Counted from the first letter of the stretch, positions 1-9,085 are shown. The stretch is 59,732 nucleotides of DNA from Methylobacterium marchantiae (GCF_022179405.1 NZ_BPQT01000031.1:1-59732), one strand, 5' to 3'. Notes: generated from the letters alone by a model not told the origin. A program made the numbers and translations.

Positions 1-96
1 GACTTCTTCAACACCCTGCTATGGGACGACCCGTTTCGGCGATGCATGCCCCCGCTTCCTCGGCCGCGTTCGAAGCCGGATGCGGGATGCGGGTAA
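1..96 (+). CDS. Possible C-terminal end of a gene entering from the left (partial)
   Basis: Frame 1 is open from the first base to a TAA at 94-96. It would encode the last 31 residues of a protein, beginning [14 protein letters not shown] and ending in a Pro/Arg-rich tail. The aromatic and acidic composition of the first dozen residues looks protein-like. The fragment is too short to recognise, and an open frame of this length can arise by chance in high-GC DNA. No terminator is visible between it and the chemotaxis receptor. Confidence 0.3.
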   Translation, partial: DFFNTLLWDDPFRRCMPPLPRPRSKPDAGCG

Positions 97-243
97 GCGG
101 CGTCGCACGCGGCTGCCCGTCGCTCATCGATGCCGCCGACGATCGAAAGTCCCCATTCCGTTTGCGCGCGATCGGGATTTTTCAGTCCTCCCTCCGACCA
201 TAGACATGAGTTTATCAATATTTGTGAACGAGACTGTCGCTCG

Positions 244-263
244 TATCCTGATATGTCAGGATA
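244..263. promoter_or_regulatory. Perfect inverted repeat just upstream of the chemotaxis receptor start
   Basis: TATCCTGA-TATG-TCAGGATA is an exact 8-bp inverted repeat with a 4-base spacer, ending 14 bases before the ATG at 278. It lies in a short AT-rich island in otherwise GC-rich DNA. It could be a dimeric repressor operator, or a small mRNA hairpin near the ribosome-binding region. No regulator can be named from the sequence. Confidence 0.4.
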
Positions 264-277
264 AGATCGAGGCGATA

Positions 278-1975
278 ATGAGAATTCTGAACAATACCAA
301 GATCCTCCTCAAGGTCGCGCTGCCCTTGCTGATCCTCGCGCTCGTCACCGCCGGGCTGGTCGCCTACGCCCGGACCGCCATGATCCATCTGGCTGAGCAG
401 ACGCGGCAGATCGTCGATATCCAGGTGGTTCGCCTCGACGGCATCCTGAATGTCCGCCTCAACGTCAACGAAGCCGCCGCTCAGGCGCGCAACATCCTGA
501 TCGAAACGCGCGAGAAGGAGATGTCCGCCTACAAGGCTCGCTACGACGCGGCGGCGAAGGGTGCGCTGACCTACGCGGACAAGCTGATCGCCATGTCGGA
601 TACACCGGATCGCAAGGCCGCGAACCAGACGCTCCGTGAGGTCCTCGTCGAACTCTTCGCCATCACCGACCGCGCCAATGTCTTTGGCTTGAAGAACGAC
701 GCCGAGTCCGCGGCCAAGATCCTCCTGAACGAAGGGGCCGTCGCACGCGCCAAGGTGCGCGACACGATCCAGCCGCGCATCGAACGCCTGATGGCCGAGC
801 TCATTCAGGCGAGGGATGGGGCCGATCGATCCGTCGCGGATGCCAGCACCATGCTGATCGCCTCGACCGTCGCGGCGCTCCTGCTGACCCTGACCCTGGC
901 CGCCTTCATCGTCCTCGCCGGCATCACCCGTCCCATCGCCAGCCTCGTGGGCGTGCTGCAGCGCATGGCGGGCGGCGAGATCGATGCCACGATCCGGGAA
1001 GCCGTGCGCGGCGACGAGGTCGGCGCGGTCGGTCGTGCCGTGGAGGGCATCAAGGCCATGGTCGCCCAGAAGGCGGCGGAGCAGGCCGAAATGAAGCGCA
1101 TCGCCGACGCGGCCGCGGCCGCCGAGCGTCGGCGCACGATGATGGAACTGGCCGATGGCTTCGAGCGGGCCGTCGGTGGAATCGTCGGGATGGTGTCCGC
1201 GTCGGCCACCGAGTTGCAGGCCACCGCCCAGCAGATGACGTCGACGGCCACCGAGACGGCGAGCCAATCCGTCACCGTCGCCGCTGCGGCCGAGGAGGCC
1301 GCCGCCAACGTCAACACGGTCGCCGCCGCCGCCGAGGAACTCGGCTCTTCGGTCCAGGAGATCGGACGCCAGGTGGCGGGCTCGGCCGATCTGGCCCAGC
1401 GGGCCGTCTTGGAGGCCGATCGGACCGCCGGTCTGGTTCAGGAGCTCAGCAGCACCGTCGCCAAGATCGGCGACGTGGTGGTTCTGATCTCCAACATCGC
1501 CGGTCAGACCAACCTCCTGGCGCTCAACGCGACGATCGAAGCGGCCCGCGCCGGCGAAACGGGTCGGGGGTTCGCGGTGGTGGCGGCGGAAGTGAAGGAA
1601 CTCGCCACCCAGACCGCGCGCGCGACCGATGAGATCGGCCAGCAGATCGGTCGGATCCAGGGGGCGACCGGTGACGCGGTGACGGCCATCGGTTCGATCA
1701 CGGCGCGCATTCGGGAGATCAACAGCGTTGCCGCCACGATCGCCGCCGCGGTCGAGGAGCAGGGGGCGGCCACGCAGGAAATCGTGCGCAATGTCGCGCA
1801 GGCCTCCGCGGGCACGAGCGAGGTGACCGGCAACATCGCCGGCGTCGCGCAGGCTTCGGAGGAGACGGGCGCGGCGGCGGGCCAGGTCCTGATCGCAGCC
1901 TCGGAACTGTCGCGTCAGTCCGAGCACCTCGGCGGCGAGGTCGGTCGGTTCCTCGCGACGGTTCGCGCCGCCTAG
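278..1975 (+). CDS. Methyl-accepting chemotaxis protein
   Basis: Transmembrane chemoreceptor of 565 residues that would signal through CheA/CheW to the flagellar motor. The start at 278 was chosen because a hydrophobic helix (about residues 14-35) follows at once; the same frame is open upstream to 80. A helical periplasmic region of the 4HB type precedes a second membrane helix near residues 190-212. A HAMP linker and a long alanine-rich coiled signalling domain follow. The highly conserved hairpin tip is visible as [19 protein letters not shown] followed by GRGFAVVA. The protein ends in ATVRAA, so it lacks the C-terminal pentapeptide that tethers CheR/CheB in some receptors. The ligand cannot be predicted. 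No che genes are in view, so it is an orphan receptor. Confidence 0.95.
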   Translation: MRILNNTKILLKVALPLLILALVTAGLVAYARTAMIHLAEQTRQIVDIQVVRLDGILNVRLNVNEAAAQARNILIETREKEMSAYKARYDAAAKGALTYADKLIAMSDTPDRKAANQTLREVLVELFAITDRANVFGLKNDAESAAKILLNEGAVARAKVRDTIQPRIERLMAELIQARDGADRSVADASTMLIASTVAALLLTLTLAAFIVLAGITRPIASLVGVLQRMAGGEIDATIREAVRGDEVGAVGRAVEGIKAMVAQKAAEQAEMKRIADAAAAAERRRTMMELADGFERAVGGIVGMVSASATELQATAQQMTSTATETASQSVTVAAAAEEAAANVNTVAAAAEELGSSVQEIGRQVAGSADLAQRAVLEADRTAGLVQELSSTVAKIGDVVVLISNIAGQTNLLALNATIEAARAGETGRGFAVVAAEVKELATQTARATDEIGQQIGRIQGATGDAVTAIGSITARIREINSVAATIAAAVEEQGAATQEIVRNVAQASAGTSEVTGNIAGVAQASEETGAAAGQVLIAASELSRQSEHLGGEVGRFLATVRAA

Positions 1976-2440
1976 AACCGTCCCTTCCGGAAGAGAGGCC
2001 GGCTCGGCGAATCGAGATCCGGCCTCGCAACGAGAGCCTTCTCCGTGATCCGGCGATCACGGTGAAGGCTCTCGACGCCATCGTCACTCGGATGAGCCAA
2101 AGCCGGTCATCCGCTTGGAGTGGTTTCTCATACTGTCGTTTCCGGCATCACCTTCGCCGCCGCTATCGGCAATGTCCGAGCACTTGTGACCCGTAGGTGG
2201 TCGATGACGACACCGCAGCGAGGAACAGGAAGCGTTCTCCGGTTCCGATCTCGCCGCGCGACGAGAGGCGTCGGTAACGGCGCGTCGTTCGCTCGGGCGA
2301 TCCGGGGAAATGCCGCCGACACGCCCGCAGCCGGCTTTCGACGATGCCGTCGGTCGGAATCCAGCGCACCGTCCGCCGCCTATCCTTTGCAGAGCTTCCG
2401 CATACAAGTTTAGATGCTGTGGAAGAGTGGTGGGCACCCG
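1976..2440. other. Intergenic region downstream of the chemotaxis receptor
   Basis: This 465-base gap carries the receptor's hairpin terminator (2032-2073). Beyond that only overlapping open frames with arginine-rich, low-complexity translations are seen, typical of shadows in GC-rich DNA. No RNA gene or convincing small protein was recognised. The last 30 bases contain the purine-rich leader of the next gene. Confidence 0.5.
2032..2073 (+). terminator. Hairpin terminator after the chemotaxis receptor
   Basis: A 19-base arm (GAGAGCCTTCTCCGTGATC) is separated by CGGC from its near-exact complement, with one mismatch. It starts 56 bases after the receptor stop codon. No T-run follows, so it may act as a bidirectional or Rho-assisted end, or protect the mRNA 3' end. 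Confidence 0.65.
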
Positions 2441-3103
2441 ATGAGCATCGACACTTTGGATGACGGGAATGAAGCCCGGCACTCGCTCGTGGAGCGTCGC
2501 TTCTCGTTACATCCGGGCAAGGAGGTCACGGCGAGTTTCTTCCGTCCGGAGGCTGCGGGCAAACGCCTTTGGCGGTGCCGCTACATCCTGGCATGGCCCG
2601 ACCGGCGCTTTGCCTTTCATGCCTATGGCGAGGATGGTGTGCAGGCGCTCCTTCTCGCAATGGAGTTGGTCCACCGAACTCTTCTGGCTGAAGCGGCGTA
2701 TCTGAAAGACGTCTCTCCGCCCGAGAACCAAGCCGACGCCCTGGCTTGGATGGGCCGACGCGACCTGGGTCTACCGATGCCGGGTACGGTGAAGACGGAG
2801 GGCTTGCACGCGTCGCTGATCCAGGAAGCCCAGGATGACGGAGGCGATCTGGACCTCGTCATCCTGCGGGAATGTACCGGCACGTTCCTCAAGGTCGCGA
2901 GGATCGCCGGAGCGGTGCTGAATGCGATAGGGGTCCGGTGTAGATCGACACGGATTTTCGGCGAGATGGGTAGCGATGAGCCTGACCCGGTGCTCGATGC
3001 CGTTCTGTCGCGTATTGGAGCCTTGGTGATTTGTGGACGCCTGGAAGCTCAGGGCGACCTCTCGGAGCCGCGATACAGCGAGGTGCGGCGGCCCGCAGAG
3101 TGA
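2441..3103 (+). CDS. DUF6968-like protein with extra C-terminal region, function unknown
   Basis: A 220-residue protein read from the ATG at 2441, which follows a GGAAGAGTGGTGGG purine stretch; an ATG nine codons earlier is the alternative. Residues about 15-110 resemble the DUF6968 family: an ERRF opening, an aromatic CRYILAW strand, the helix GVQALLLAMELV, and a closing W-x-GRRDLGLPMP. This is recognition from memory. The remaining ~110 residues (helix LKVARIAGAVLNAIG, then a beta/alpha tail) are not part of the usual ~100-residue family and are unrecognised. Its GC content looks lower than that of the flanking genes, which suggests acquisition. It lies alone, facing a convergent aminotransferase gene. 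Confidence 0.65.
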   Translation: MSIDTLDDGNEARHSLVERRFSLHPGKEVTASFFRPEAAGKRLWRCRYILAWPDRRFAFHAYGEDGVQALLLAMELVHRTLLAEAAYLKDVSPPENQADALAWMGRRDLGLPMPGTVKTEGLHASLIQEAQDDGGDLDLVILRECTGTFLKVARIAGAVLNAIGVRCRSTRIFGEMGSDEPDPVLDAVLSRIGALVICGRLEAQGDLSEPRYSEVRRPAE

Positions 3104-3178
3104 AATGCCTATGGGCCCTATTTCAGGAATGACCATTTCCCGCAGAGACCGCGTGGAAATGTCGGCGCGGACGAATCC

Positions 3179-4381
3179 TCACCCGAGCCACGTCTTCAGC
3201 CGCCGCACCGCTTCCGCGCAATCCTGCTCGGAGCCCGCGAAGGAGAAGCGCACGTGGTGGCCCCCTTCCGCCGCGTCGAAATCGAGGCCCGGGGTCGCGG
3301 CCACGCCGGCCTCCTCCAGCATGCGCCTGCAGAAGGAGGCGGCGTCGTCGGTGAGGTCGGCGACGTCGGCATAGAGGTAGAACGCGCCGTCGGCCGGATG
3401 CGTCTTGCCGAGGCCGAGGGAGGGGAAGGCGTCGAGGAGGAGCGCCCGGTTGGCGGCATAGCCGAGGCGGATCGTCTCCGCCTCCTCCATCGCGTCGAAG
3501 GCCGCCATCGCCGCCACCTGCGACAGGTAGGGCGCTGAGATATAGAGGTTCTGGGCCAGACGCTCGATGGGCCGCACCAGCCAGGGCGGCACCACCATCC
3601 AGCCGATGCGCCAGCCGGTCATGCAATAGGTCTTCGAGAACGAGTTGATGACGATGGCATCGTCGTCGAATCTCAGCGCGGTCTCGGTGGGAACGCCGTA
3701 GCCGAGACCGTGATAGATCTCGTCCGAGATGAACGGCAGGCCGAGGTCGCGGGCCGTCGCGCAGAGCTCGGCGAGGCGGGCCGGCTCGATCACCGTGCCG
3801 GACGGGTTGGCCGGGCTCATCACCAGGACGCCGGACAGGGCTTCCCGGCGATGGAGTTCGCGCAGGGAAGCGCTCGTCGGGGCGAAACGGTCCTCGTCGC
3901 GCAGGATCATCGGCGCGGGGACGAGGTCGAGGGCGTGCAGGATGCTGCGATAGGCCGGGTAGCCCGGCTGCGGCACCGCCACCCGCGCGCCGGCATCGAA
4001 CAGGCTGAGGAAGGCGAGGACGAAGCCCGCCGACGAGCCGGTGGTGACGATGATCCGCTCCGGCGCCACCGTGAGGCCGTAGCCGTCGCGGTAGTGCCGG
4101 GCGATGCGCGCGCGCAGGGCCGGCATCCCGAGGGCGTCGGTATACGGCAGCCTGCCGGAATCGAGGGCGCGCCGCGCCGCCTCGATCACCCCGCGCGGGG
4201 CCGGCGCCGAGGGCTGGCCGACCTCCATGTGGATCACGCCGTCGCCCTGCCTGTCGCGGATCGCGGCGGCGGCCATGATGTCCATGGCGAGGAACGGCGC
4301 GACGCGGCTCGCGCGCAGGGAGGATCGCGGAGTGGTCTTCCCCGAGGCTCTGGCGTCGAGACGGTCTGCGGCTGAGGTCAT
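3179..4381 (-). CDS. Pyridoxal-phosphate-dependent aminotransferase, class I/II
   Basis: A 400-residue fold-type I aminotransferase. The Schiff-base lysine is in the signature INSFSKTYCMTGWRIGW, a PANPSGT loop and a SDEIYHGL aspartate strand precede it, and the substrate-carboxylate arginine is in HHVRFSF near the C-terminus. A GSSAGF phosphate-binding turn is present. Length is normal for aspartate or branched-chain type aminotransferases; the amino donor cannot be assigned from sequence alone. The start codon at 4381 is adopted because the N-terminal RVAPFLAMDIM segment is typical of the family. It is divergent from the DsbA-like gene, with about 170 bases between the two starts. Confidence 0.93.
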   Translation of the reverse strand: MTSAADRLDARASGKTTPRSSLRASRVAPFLAMDIMAAAAIRDRQGDGVIHMEVGQPSAPAPRGVIEAARRALDSGRLPYTDALGMPALRARIARHYRDGYGLTVAPERIIVTTGSSAGFVLAFLSLFDAGARVAVPQPGYPAYRSILHALDLVPAPMILRDEDRFAPTSASLRELHRREALSGVLVMSPANPSGTVIEPARLAELCATARDLGLPFISDEIYHGLGYGVPTETALRFDDDAIVINSFSKTYCMTGWRIGWMVVPPWLVRPIERLAQNLYISAPYLSQVAAMAAFDAMEEAETIRLGYAANRALLLDAFPSLGLGKTHPADGAFYLYADVADLTDDAASFCRRMLEEAGVAATPGLDFDAAEGGHHVRFSFAGSEQDCAEAVRRLKTWLG

Positions 4382-4554
4382 TGCGCTGGCTTACCCCGCC
4401 CTGCCCTCGCCTTCCAGGGCTGCCCTCGCCTTCCAGGCCGCCCGCATCCGCACGCGCGATTGACCGGCCGCCGCGAAAACGCCTAACCCGGAGATTAACG
4501 ACCAGTCGTCCCGCGCCGGATCACGGCCGAGGAGACACGACCCCGCGAGGATCA

Positions 4555-5361
4555 ATGCGCCTGCTTCGCCACCTTCTCTCGACCGTCGCCCTCGCGGGCG
4601 CGCTGGCCTCCGGCATCTCCGCCGCCTGCGCCCAGACGAGCCCGGCTCCCGCGCAGCCGGCCCCGGCCGCGGCCTTCACCGACGTGCAGCGCCAGGCGAT
4701 CGAGGCGATCATCAAGGATTACCTCGTCAAGAATCCGGACGTGCTGCAGGAGGCCATCGCCGAGGGCGAGAAGCGCCAGCAGGAGACGCAGAAGCTGGCG
4801 CAGGCCGCCGCTCTGAAGGAATCCCGCGAGACCCTGGTGAATTCGCCCCACGGCGTCGTGGTCGGCAACCCGGCCGGCGACGTCACCCTGGTGGAGTTCT
4901 TCGATTACAATTGCGGCTATTGCCGCAAGGCGCTGGCCGACATCCAGGCTCTGGTGAAGGCGGACCCGAAGCTGCGCGTCGTGCTCAAGGACTTCCCCGT
5001 CCTCGGCGCGGAATCCCTTGAGGCGAGCAAGATCTCGCTGGCCGCCAAGCAGCAGCTCAAGGGCGACAAGCTGTTCGAGTTCCACGTCAAGCTCCTGGAG
5101 AGCAAGGGCCGGGTCAACGGCGAGCGCGCGATCGCTCTGGCCAAGGACATGGGCCTCGACGTCGCCAAGCTGCAGAAGGACGCGCAGGGCGCGGAGGTGA
5201 AGGCGGCGCTCTCCGAGAATGTCGGCCTCGGCGACAAGCTCGGCCTGTCGGGCACGCCCGCCTTCATCATCGGCGACGAGATCATTCCCGGCGCGGTCGG
5301 CGTGGAGCCGATCCGCAAGACCATCGCCGACATCCGCCAGTGCGGCCACGCGAGTTGCTGA
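4555..5361 (+). CDS. DsbA/Com1-family periplasmic thiol-disulfide oxidoreductase
   Basis: A 268-residue exported thioredoxin-fold protein. The start at 4555 places a signal peptide directly at the N-terminus ([20 protein letters not shown], cleavage after about ACAQ). A helical, charged region (residues 42-95) precedes the thioredoxin domain, whose redox centre is CGYC at 120-123. The cis-proline loop is LSGTPAF. This layout matches the DsbA-like Com1 subfamily that introduces or isomerises disulfides in secreted proteins. Two further cysteines lie in the last six residues (QCGHASC). It leads the aroQ-accBC block but is separated from it by a hairpin, so it may be its own transcription unit. 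Confidence 0.92.
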   Translation: MRLLRHLLSTVALAGALASGISAACAQTSPAPAQPAPAAAFTDVQRQAIEAIIKDYLVKNPDVLQEAIAEGEKRQQETQKLAQAAALKESRETLVNSPHGVVVGNPAGDVTLVEFFDYNCGYCRKALADIQALVKADPKLRVVLKDFPVLGAESLEASKISLAAKQQLKGDKLFEFHVKLLESKGRVNGERAIALAKDMGLDVAKLQKDAQGAEVKAALSENVGLGDKLGLSGTPAFIIGDEIIPGAVGVEPIRKTIADIRQCGHASC

Positions 5362-5379
5362 AGGCCCATGCTCCCCGGC

Positions 5380-5418
5380 GATTGTTCCGGCCCGCACCTG
5401 TCGCGAGCCGGAACGATC
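5380..5418 (+). terminator. Hairpin between the dsbA-like gene and aroQ
   Basis: Twelve-base arms (GATTGTTCCGGC / GCCGGAACGATC, one mismatch) flank a 15-base loop, beginning 18 bases after the upstream stop codon. There is no T-run, so termination may be partial. Confidence 0.5.
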
Positions 5419-5473
5419 GTCTAGGACCACCGCCCCGGCTCCTGCGCGCAGCCGGCGCTTCGAACGCGATGTC

Positions 5474-5962
5474 ATGATCCCGATCCACGTCCTTCACGGA
5501 CCCAACCTCAACCTCCTGGGACGCCGGGAGCCCGGCATCTACGGGACCGCGACGCTCGACGACATCGAGCGCGATCTCCGCGTGCGCGCCGAGGGCCTCG
5601 GCGTGGCGCTGACGATCCGCCAGACCAACCACGAGGGCGAGCTCGTCGGGTTCGTGCAGGAAGCGGGGCTGTCCGGCGCCGGCATCCTGATCAACGCCGC
5701 CGCCTATACCCACACCTCGGTCGCCCTGCGGGACGCGATCGCCGGCAGCGGTGCCGTGGCGGTGGAGGTCCATCTCTCGAACGTGCATGCGCGCGAGGCC
5801 TTCAGGCACGTCTCGCTCATCGCCCCGGTCTGCGCCGGGATCGTCTGCGGCTTCGGCCCGCACAGCTACGGCCTCGGTCTCGAAGCCCTGGCGCGGCTGC
5901 TCCGGAACCGCCTCTCCCCTCTCCCGTCCGACGCTTCGTCGGGCGCCAACTCTCAAGACTGA
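5474..5962 (+). CDS. aroQ: 3-dehydroquinate dehydratase, type II
   Basis: Catalyses the third step of the shikimate pathway, 3-dehydroquinate to 3-dehydroshikimate, in the cytoplasm as a dodecamer. The 162-residue length is typical. Type II signatures are complete: [17 protein letters not shown] with Arg18 and catalytic Tyr23, the [16 protein letters not shown] segment, and [11 protein letters not shown] with the catalytic histidine near residue 104. The ATG at 5474 gives the canonical IHVLHGPN start, although the frame is open further upstream. accB starts only 5 bases after the stop, so it is co-transcribed with the acetyl-CoA carboxylase genes, an arrangement familiar in Rhizobiales. Confidence 0.96.
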   Translation: MIPIHVLHGPNLNLLGRREPGIYGTATLDDIERDLRVRAEGLGVALTIRQTNHEGELVGFVQEAGLSGAGILINAAAYTHTSVALRDAIAGSGAVAVEVHLSNVHAREAFRHVSLIAPVCAGIVCGFGPHSYGLGLEALARLLRNRLSPLPSDASSGANSQD

Positions 5963-5967
5963 CCGGA

Positions 5968-6468
5968 ATGGCCAAGGTGCCGATGCCCAAGAACGAACCT
6001 TTCGATCCCGAACTCGTGCGCGAACTCGCCAAACTCGTGACCGAGACGGATCTGACCGAGATCGAGGTGGAGAAGGGTGACCTGCGCATCCGCGTCGTGC
6101 GCCGGATCGAGCCCGTGCATGTTCAGGTGGCGGCCCCCGCCCCCGTCTTGGCGGCGCCCGCGCCCGTCGCGGCGGCTTTGCCCGCGGCCGGACCCGGCGC
6201 CGCCGGTGAGCGCGCCAAGGCCGGAGCCGGTCATCCGGGCGCCGTGCCCTCGCCCATGGTCGGCACCGCCTATCGCCGGCCCTCGCCGGACGCCAAGGCC
6301 TTCGTCGATATCGGCTCCCAGGTGGCGGCGGGCGAGAAGCTGCTGCTGATCGAGGCGATGAAGACCTTCAACGAGATCGTCGCGCCCCGCGCCGGCACCG
6401 TGACCGCGATCTTCTTCGAGGACGGCCAGCCGGTGGAGTTCGGCGAACCCCTCCTCGTCATCGAGTGA
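5968..6468 (+). CDS. accB: Biotin carboxyl carrier protein of acetyl-CoA carboxylase
   Basis: Carries the biotin that shuttles carboxyl groups between biotin carboxylase and the carboxyltransferase in the first committed step of fatty acid synthesis. The 166 residues comprise an N-terminal helical region (1-50), a flexible Ala/Pro linker (about 55-85), and the biotinyl domain. The biotinylated lysine is Lys132 in EAMKTFNEI. The residue two after the lysine is Phe; many homologues have Met there, a tolerated variation. The thumb motif and hammerhead PSPMVGT are present. accC follows after 11 bases. Confidence 0.96.
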   Translation: MAKVPMPKNEPFDPELVRELAKLVTETDLTEIEVEKGDLRIRVVRRIEPVHVQVAAPAPVLAAPAPVAAALPAAGPGAAGERAKAGAGHPGAVPSPMVGTAYRRPSPDAKAFVDIGSQVAAGEKLLLIEAMKTFNEIVAPRAGTVTAIFFEDGQPVEFGEPLLVIE

Positions 6469-6479
6469 TAGCGCGCCCC

Positions 6480-7838
6480 ATGTTCGAAAAGATCCTGATC
6501 GCCAATCGCGGCGAGATCGCCCTGCGCGTGCTGCGCGCGGCCAAGGAACTCGGGATCGCCACCGTGGCGGTGCATTCGACGGCGGATGCCGACGCCATGC
6601 ATGTGCGGCTCGCCGACGAGAGCGTCTGCATCGGGCCGCCTTCCGCCCGCGAGAGCTACCTCAACATCCCCTCGATCATCGCCGCCTGCGAGATCACGGG
6701 GGCGGATGCGGTCCATCCCGGCTACGGCTTCCTCTCGGAGAATGCCCGCTTCGCCGAGGTGCTGGCCCATCACAATATCGGCTTCATCGGCCCCAAGGCC
6801 GAGCATATCCGCATCATGGGCGACAAGATCGAGGCCAAGCGCACCGCCAAGCGCCTCGGCATCCCCTGCGTGCCCGGGTCCGAGGGCGGCGTCGAGGATC
6901 CGGTGGAAGCCAAGCGCATCTCCGCCGAGATCGGCTATCCGGTCCTCGTCAAGGCGGCCTCCGGCGGCGGCGGCCGCGGCATGAAGGTGGCCCGCACGGA
7001 AGCCGACCTCGAACAGGCCCTCGACATGGCCCGCACCGAGGCCAAGGCGGCGTTCGGCGACGATGCGGTCTATCTCGAGAAGTATCTCGAGAAGCCGCGC
7101 CACATCGAGGTGCAGGTCCTCGGTGACGGCCGCGGCAGAGCCGTCCATCTGGCCGAGCGCGACTGCTCGCTGCAGCGCCGCCACCAGAAGGTCTGGGAGG
7201 AAGGCGGCTCTCCCGTCATCGACGAGGCCACCCGCGCCGAGATCGGCGGCATCTGCGCCCGCGCGATGCAGGAGCTTGAGTATATCGGCGCCGGAACGGT
7301 CGAGTTCCTCTACGAGGACGGGCGGTTCTACTTCATCGAAATGAACACCCGCATCCAGGTGGAGCATCCGGTCACCGAGATGATCACCGGGATCGATCTC
7401 GTCACCGAGCAGATCCGGGTCGCCGCCGGCCTGCCCCTCTCGGTGACGCAGGACGACGTCAAGGTGACGGGCCACGCCATCGAATGCCGGATCAATGCCG
7501 AGCATCCGGCGACCTTCCGGCCCTCGCCCGGCCTCATCACCTATTTCCATCCGCCCGGCGGCCTCGGCGTGCGCGTGGATTCGGCCGCCTATCAGGGCTA
7601 TCGCATCCCGCCCCATTACGATTCGCTGATCGGCAAGCTCATCGTCCACGGGCGCACCCGCCACGAATGCCTGATGCGCCTGCGCCGCGCCCTCGACGAA
7701 TTCGTGGTCGACGGGGTGGACACGACCCTGCCGCTGTTCCGCACGCTCGTGCGGAATCCGGAAGTCCTCGACGGTGCCTACGACATCCATTGGCTGGAAG
7801 GGTTCCTCGAAGGCGGTGGTCTCGCGGAGACGACCTGA
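6480..7838 (+). CDS. accC: Acetyl-CoA carboxylase, biotin carboxylase subunit
   Basis: ATP-grasp enzyme that carboxylates the biotin on AccB using bicarbonate and ATP. The 452-residue length is normal. The start at 6480 gives the universal [16 protein letters not shown] opening. Motifs seen are [10 protein letters not shown] (79-88), the glycine-rich ATP lid GGGGRGMK, the [13 protein letters not shown] strand, and the active-site [15 protein letters not shown]. It closes the aroQ-accB-accC unit; downstream the strand continues into a stress-promoted small gene rather than directly into aat. Confidence 0.97.
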   Translation: MFEKILIANRGEIALRVLRAAKELGIATVAVHSTADADAMHVRLADESVCIGPPSARESYLNIPSIIAACEITGADAVHPGYGFLSENARFAEVLAHHNIGFIGPKAEHIRIMGDKIEAKRTAKRLGIPCVPGSEGGVEDPVEAKRISAEIGYPVLVKAASGGGGRGMKVARTEADLEQALDMARTEAKAAFGDDAVYLEKYLEKPRHIEVQVLGDGRGRAVHLAERDCSLQRRHQKVWEEGGSPVIDEATRAEIGGICARAMQELEYIGAGTVEFLYEDGRFYFIEMNTRIQVEHPVTEMITGIDLVTEQIRVAAGLPLSVTQDDVKVTGHAIECRINAEHPATFRPSPGLITYFHPPGGLGVRVDSAAYQGYRIPPHYDSLIGKLIVHGRTRHECLMRLRRALDEFVVDGVDTTLPLFRTLVRNPEVLDGAYDIHWLEGFLEGGGLAETT

Positions 7839-7868
7839 CCCTCGGCACGTCCCGGTTGTCGGCCAAGA

Positions 7869-7893
7869 GGAACTGCCCCGCTTGAACCTCGTT
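7869..7893 (+). promoter_or_regulatory. Predicted sigma-EcfG (general stress response) promoter
   Basis: GGAAC at 7869-7873 and CGTT at 7890-7893 are separated by exactly 16 bases. This is a perfect match to the GGAAC-N16/17-CGTT consensus of the alphaproteobacterial PhyR-NepR-EcfG general stress response. Transcription would begin near 7900, about 75 bases before the small secreted-protein gene at 7975. It is a pattern match only, but exact and correctly placed. Confidence 0.7.
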
Positions 7894-7974
7894 CTCTCGG
7901 TGAAACGTTTCCCTTCGCGCGCAATCGAAGACCAGAGCGCGCGTCGTGGGCACGAACCGAGAAGGATGATCTCC

Positions 7975-8289
7975 ATGCGTCTTGCAAAGCTGACCGTCGC
8001 CGCCCTGCTCCTCGCCGCCTCGCCCGCCCTGGCCCAGTCGCCCTCGGGCAACGTCTCGCAGCCATCGCGAGCGGTTCCGCAGGCCGGCACGACCACGGGC
8101 GGACCGCTCGACAACCCGTCCACCCGCGACATGCCGCCGGCCACCGGCAGCACCGCCCGTCCGATGGGCGAGAACGGCATGTCGCCGGGCGCGGGCGCCG
8201 TCGATTCGGCGAAGGGCGGCAATGCCGACCAGACCAACAAGGGCATGGGTGCCAATACGGGTACGACCTCCGGCGGCCCGGCGCGCTGA
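7975..8289 (+). CDS. Small secreted Gly/Ser/Pro-rich protein, paralogue 1
   Basis: A 104-residue protein with a clear signal peptide (MRLAKLTVAALLLAASPALA). The start at 7975 is placed 8 bases after GAGAAGGA; an in-frame ATG at 7966 is less well spaced. The mature protein is low-complexity, disordered-looking and lacks cysteines. It carries SPSGNVSQPSRAVPQAGTT-GGP near the N-terminus and DSAKGGNADQTNKG ending in NTGTTSGGP near the C-terminus. The same two blocks recur in the next gene. Function is unknown; periplasmic or extracellular location and stress induction are inferred from the signal peptide and the EcfG-type promoter. A strong terminator follows. Confidence 0.85.
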   Translation: MRLAKLTVAALLLAASPALAQSPSGNVSQPSRAVPQAGTTTGGPLDNPSTRDMPPATGSTARPMGENGMSPGAGAVDSAKGGNADQTNKGMGANTGTTSGGPAR

Positions 8290-8696
8290 ACAAAGCCGCT
8301 TTCCGAACGGGACATATGAAGAGCCGGCCCTGACGGGCCGGCTCTTTTATTTTGTGCCGTAAGCAGGGGGAAAGGTCGCACCGTGCGGGTTGTCACCCAT
8401 CACGGATTGTTCATCGTTTCATTATTTCGATCCGTAGAGAAAGTTTCTCCACCTTCCCTGGCCTGTCCTGGCAAGAGCAGTAAGAATCTTCCTCATCTAG
8501 CCGCTCATGCCCCCGAATGGTGGCTGATGTCCGGAATCATCCCCTCCGAACTGCGACAGATCGCCGGCTCATCGTCTTCGGAACGTAGCCGGCTGCCGAT
8601 GCTTGTTGGGGCATGCCGGCCCGGCAAGCGCCCCGCTTCTTTCAGGAGGCAGCTACCGAGAGGCCGACCATCTCAAGAAGACATCGAGACACGACC
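8290..8696. other. Intergenic region between the two small secreted-protein genes
   Basis: This 407-base gap opens with the terminator of paralogue 1 (8319-8354). An AT-richer stretch around 8390-8450 could hold a promoter. A GGAAC at 8580-8584 has no CGTT at the required distance, so it is not called an EcfG promoter. No further gene is apparent; open frames here have no protein-like composition. Confidence 0.5.
8319..8354 (+). terminator. Strong intrinsic terminator after paralogue 1
   Basis: A 12-bp perfect stem (AAGAGCCGGCCC / GGGCCGGCTCTT) with loop TGAC is followed by TTATTTTG. This is a textbook Rho-independent terminator about 30 bases after the stop codon. Confidence 0.9.
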
Positions 8697-9029
8697 ATGC
8701 GTACCCTGACCCTCGCCCTCGTCGCCGCCTCCCTGAGCGCGACCGCCGCCCTCGCCCAGTCGCCCTCCGGCAATGTCGGCCAGCCCGAGCGGGCCTACCC
8801 GCAGGCCGGAACCACCGCTGGCGGCCCAATCGATCACCCCTCCGTCTACGGCGCCTATCGTGACGCCGATGGCCGTCTCGATGTCGAGGATACCGGCAGC
8901 GTCCGTGGCGGCCCCTTCATCTCGAACCGTGAGGCGGTGTTCGAGGATTCCGCCAAGGGCGGCAATGCCGAGCAGAACCAGCGCTCGAATCCGAATCTCG
9001 GCACGACCTCGGGCGGCCCCGAGTTCTAA
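8697..9029 (+). CDS. Small secreted Gly/Ser/Pro-rich protein, paralogue 2
   Basis: A 110-residue paralogue of the preceding gene. A signal peptide (MRTLTLALVAASLSATAALA) is followed by SPSGNVGQPERAYPQAGTTAGGP, and the C-terminus has DSAKGGNAEQNQR and a closing GTTSGGPEF. The two proteins agree closely at both ends, but the middle differs: paralogue 2 has a YGAYRDADGRLDVEDTGSVRGG insert. This indicates tandem duplication with divergence of the centre. The gene has its own 400-base upstream region and terminator, so it is separately transcribed. It does not share the consensus EcfG promoter of its neighbour. Confidence 0.85.
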   Translation: MRTLTLALVAASLSATAALAQSPSGNVGQPERAYPQAGTTAGGPIDHPSVYGAYRDADGRLDVEDTGSVRGGPFISNREAVFEDSAKGGNAEQNQRSNPNLGTTSGGPEF

Positions 9030-9053
9030 GCTCGCTCATCCATCGACGGTGGC

Positions 9054-9085
9054 AGACGGCGGGGCGAAAGCTCCGCCGTCTTTCG
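9054..9085 (+). terminator. Intrinsic terminator after paralogue 2
   Basis: AGACGGCGG and CCGCCGTCT pair around a GGCGAAAGCT loop region that itself can pair (GGC/GCT). TTTCGT follows. It lies 25 bases after the stop codon. Confidence 0.75.

Noticed and set aside
6270-8396. 708-codon minus-strand open frame opposite accB/accC
   Set aside because: Antisense to accC; composition is that of a shadow and no domain is seen.
8580-8610. GGAACGTAGCCGGC followed 9 bases later by TTGTTG, also found at 14326-14355
   Set aside because: A shared 14-mer plus aligned hexamer upstream of two unrelated genes is interesting, but in 60 kb of GC-rich DNA a few such matches are expected by chance, and neither copy fits the EcfG -10 spacing.
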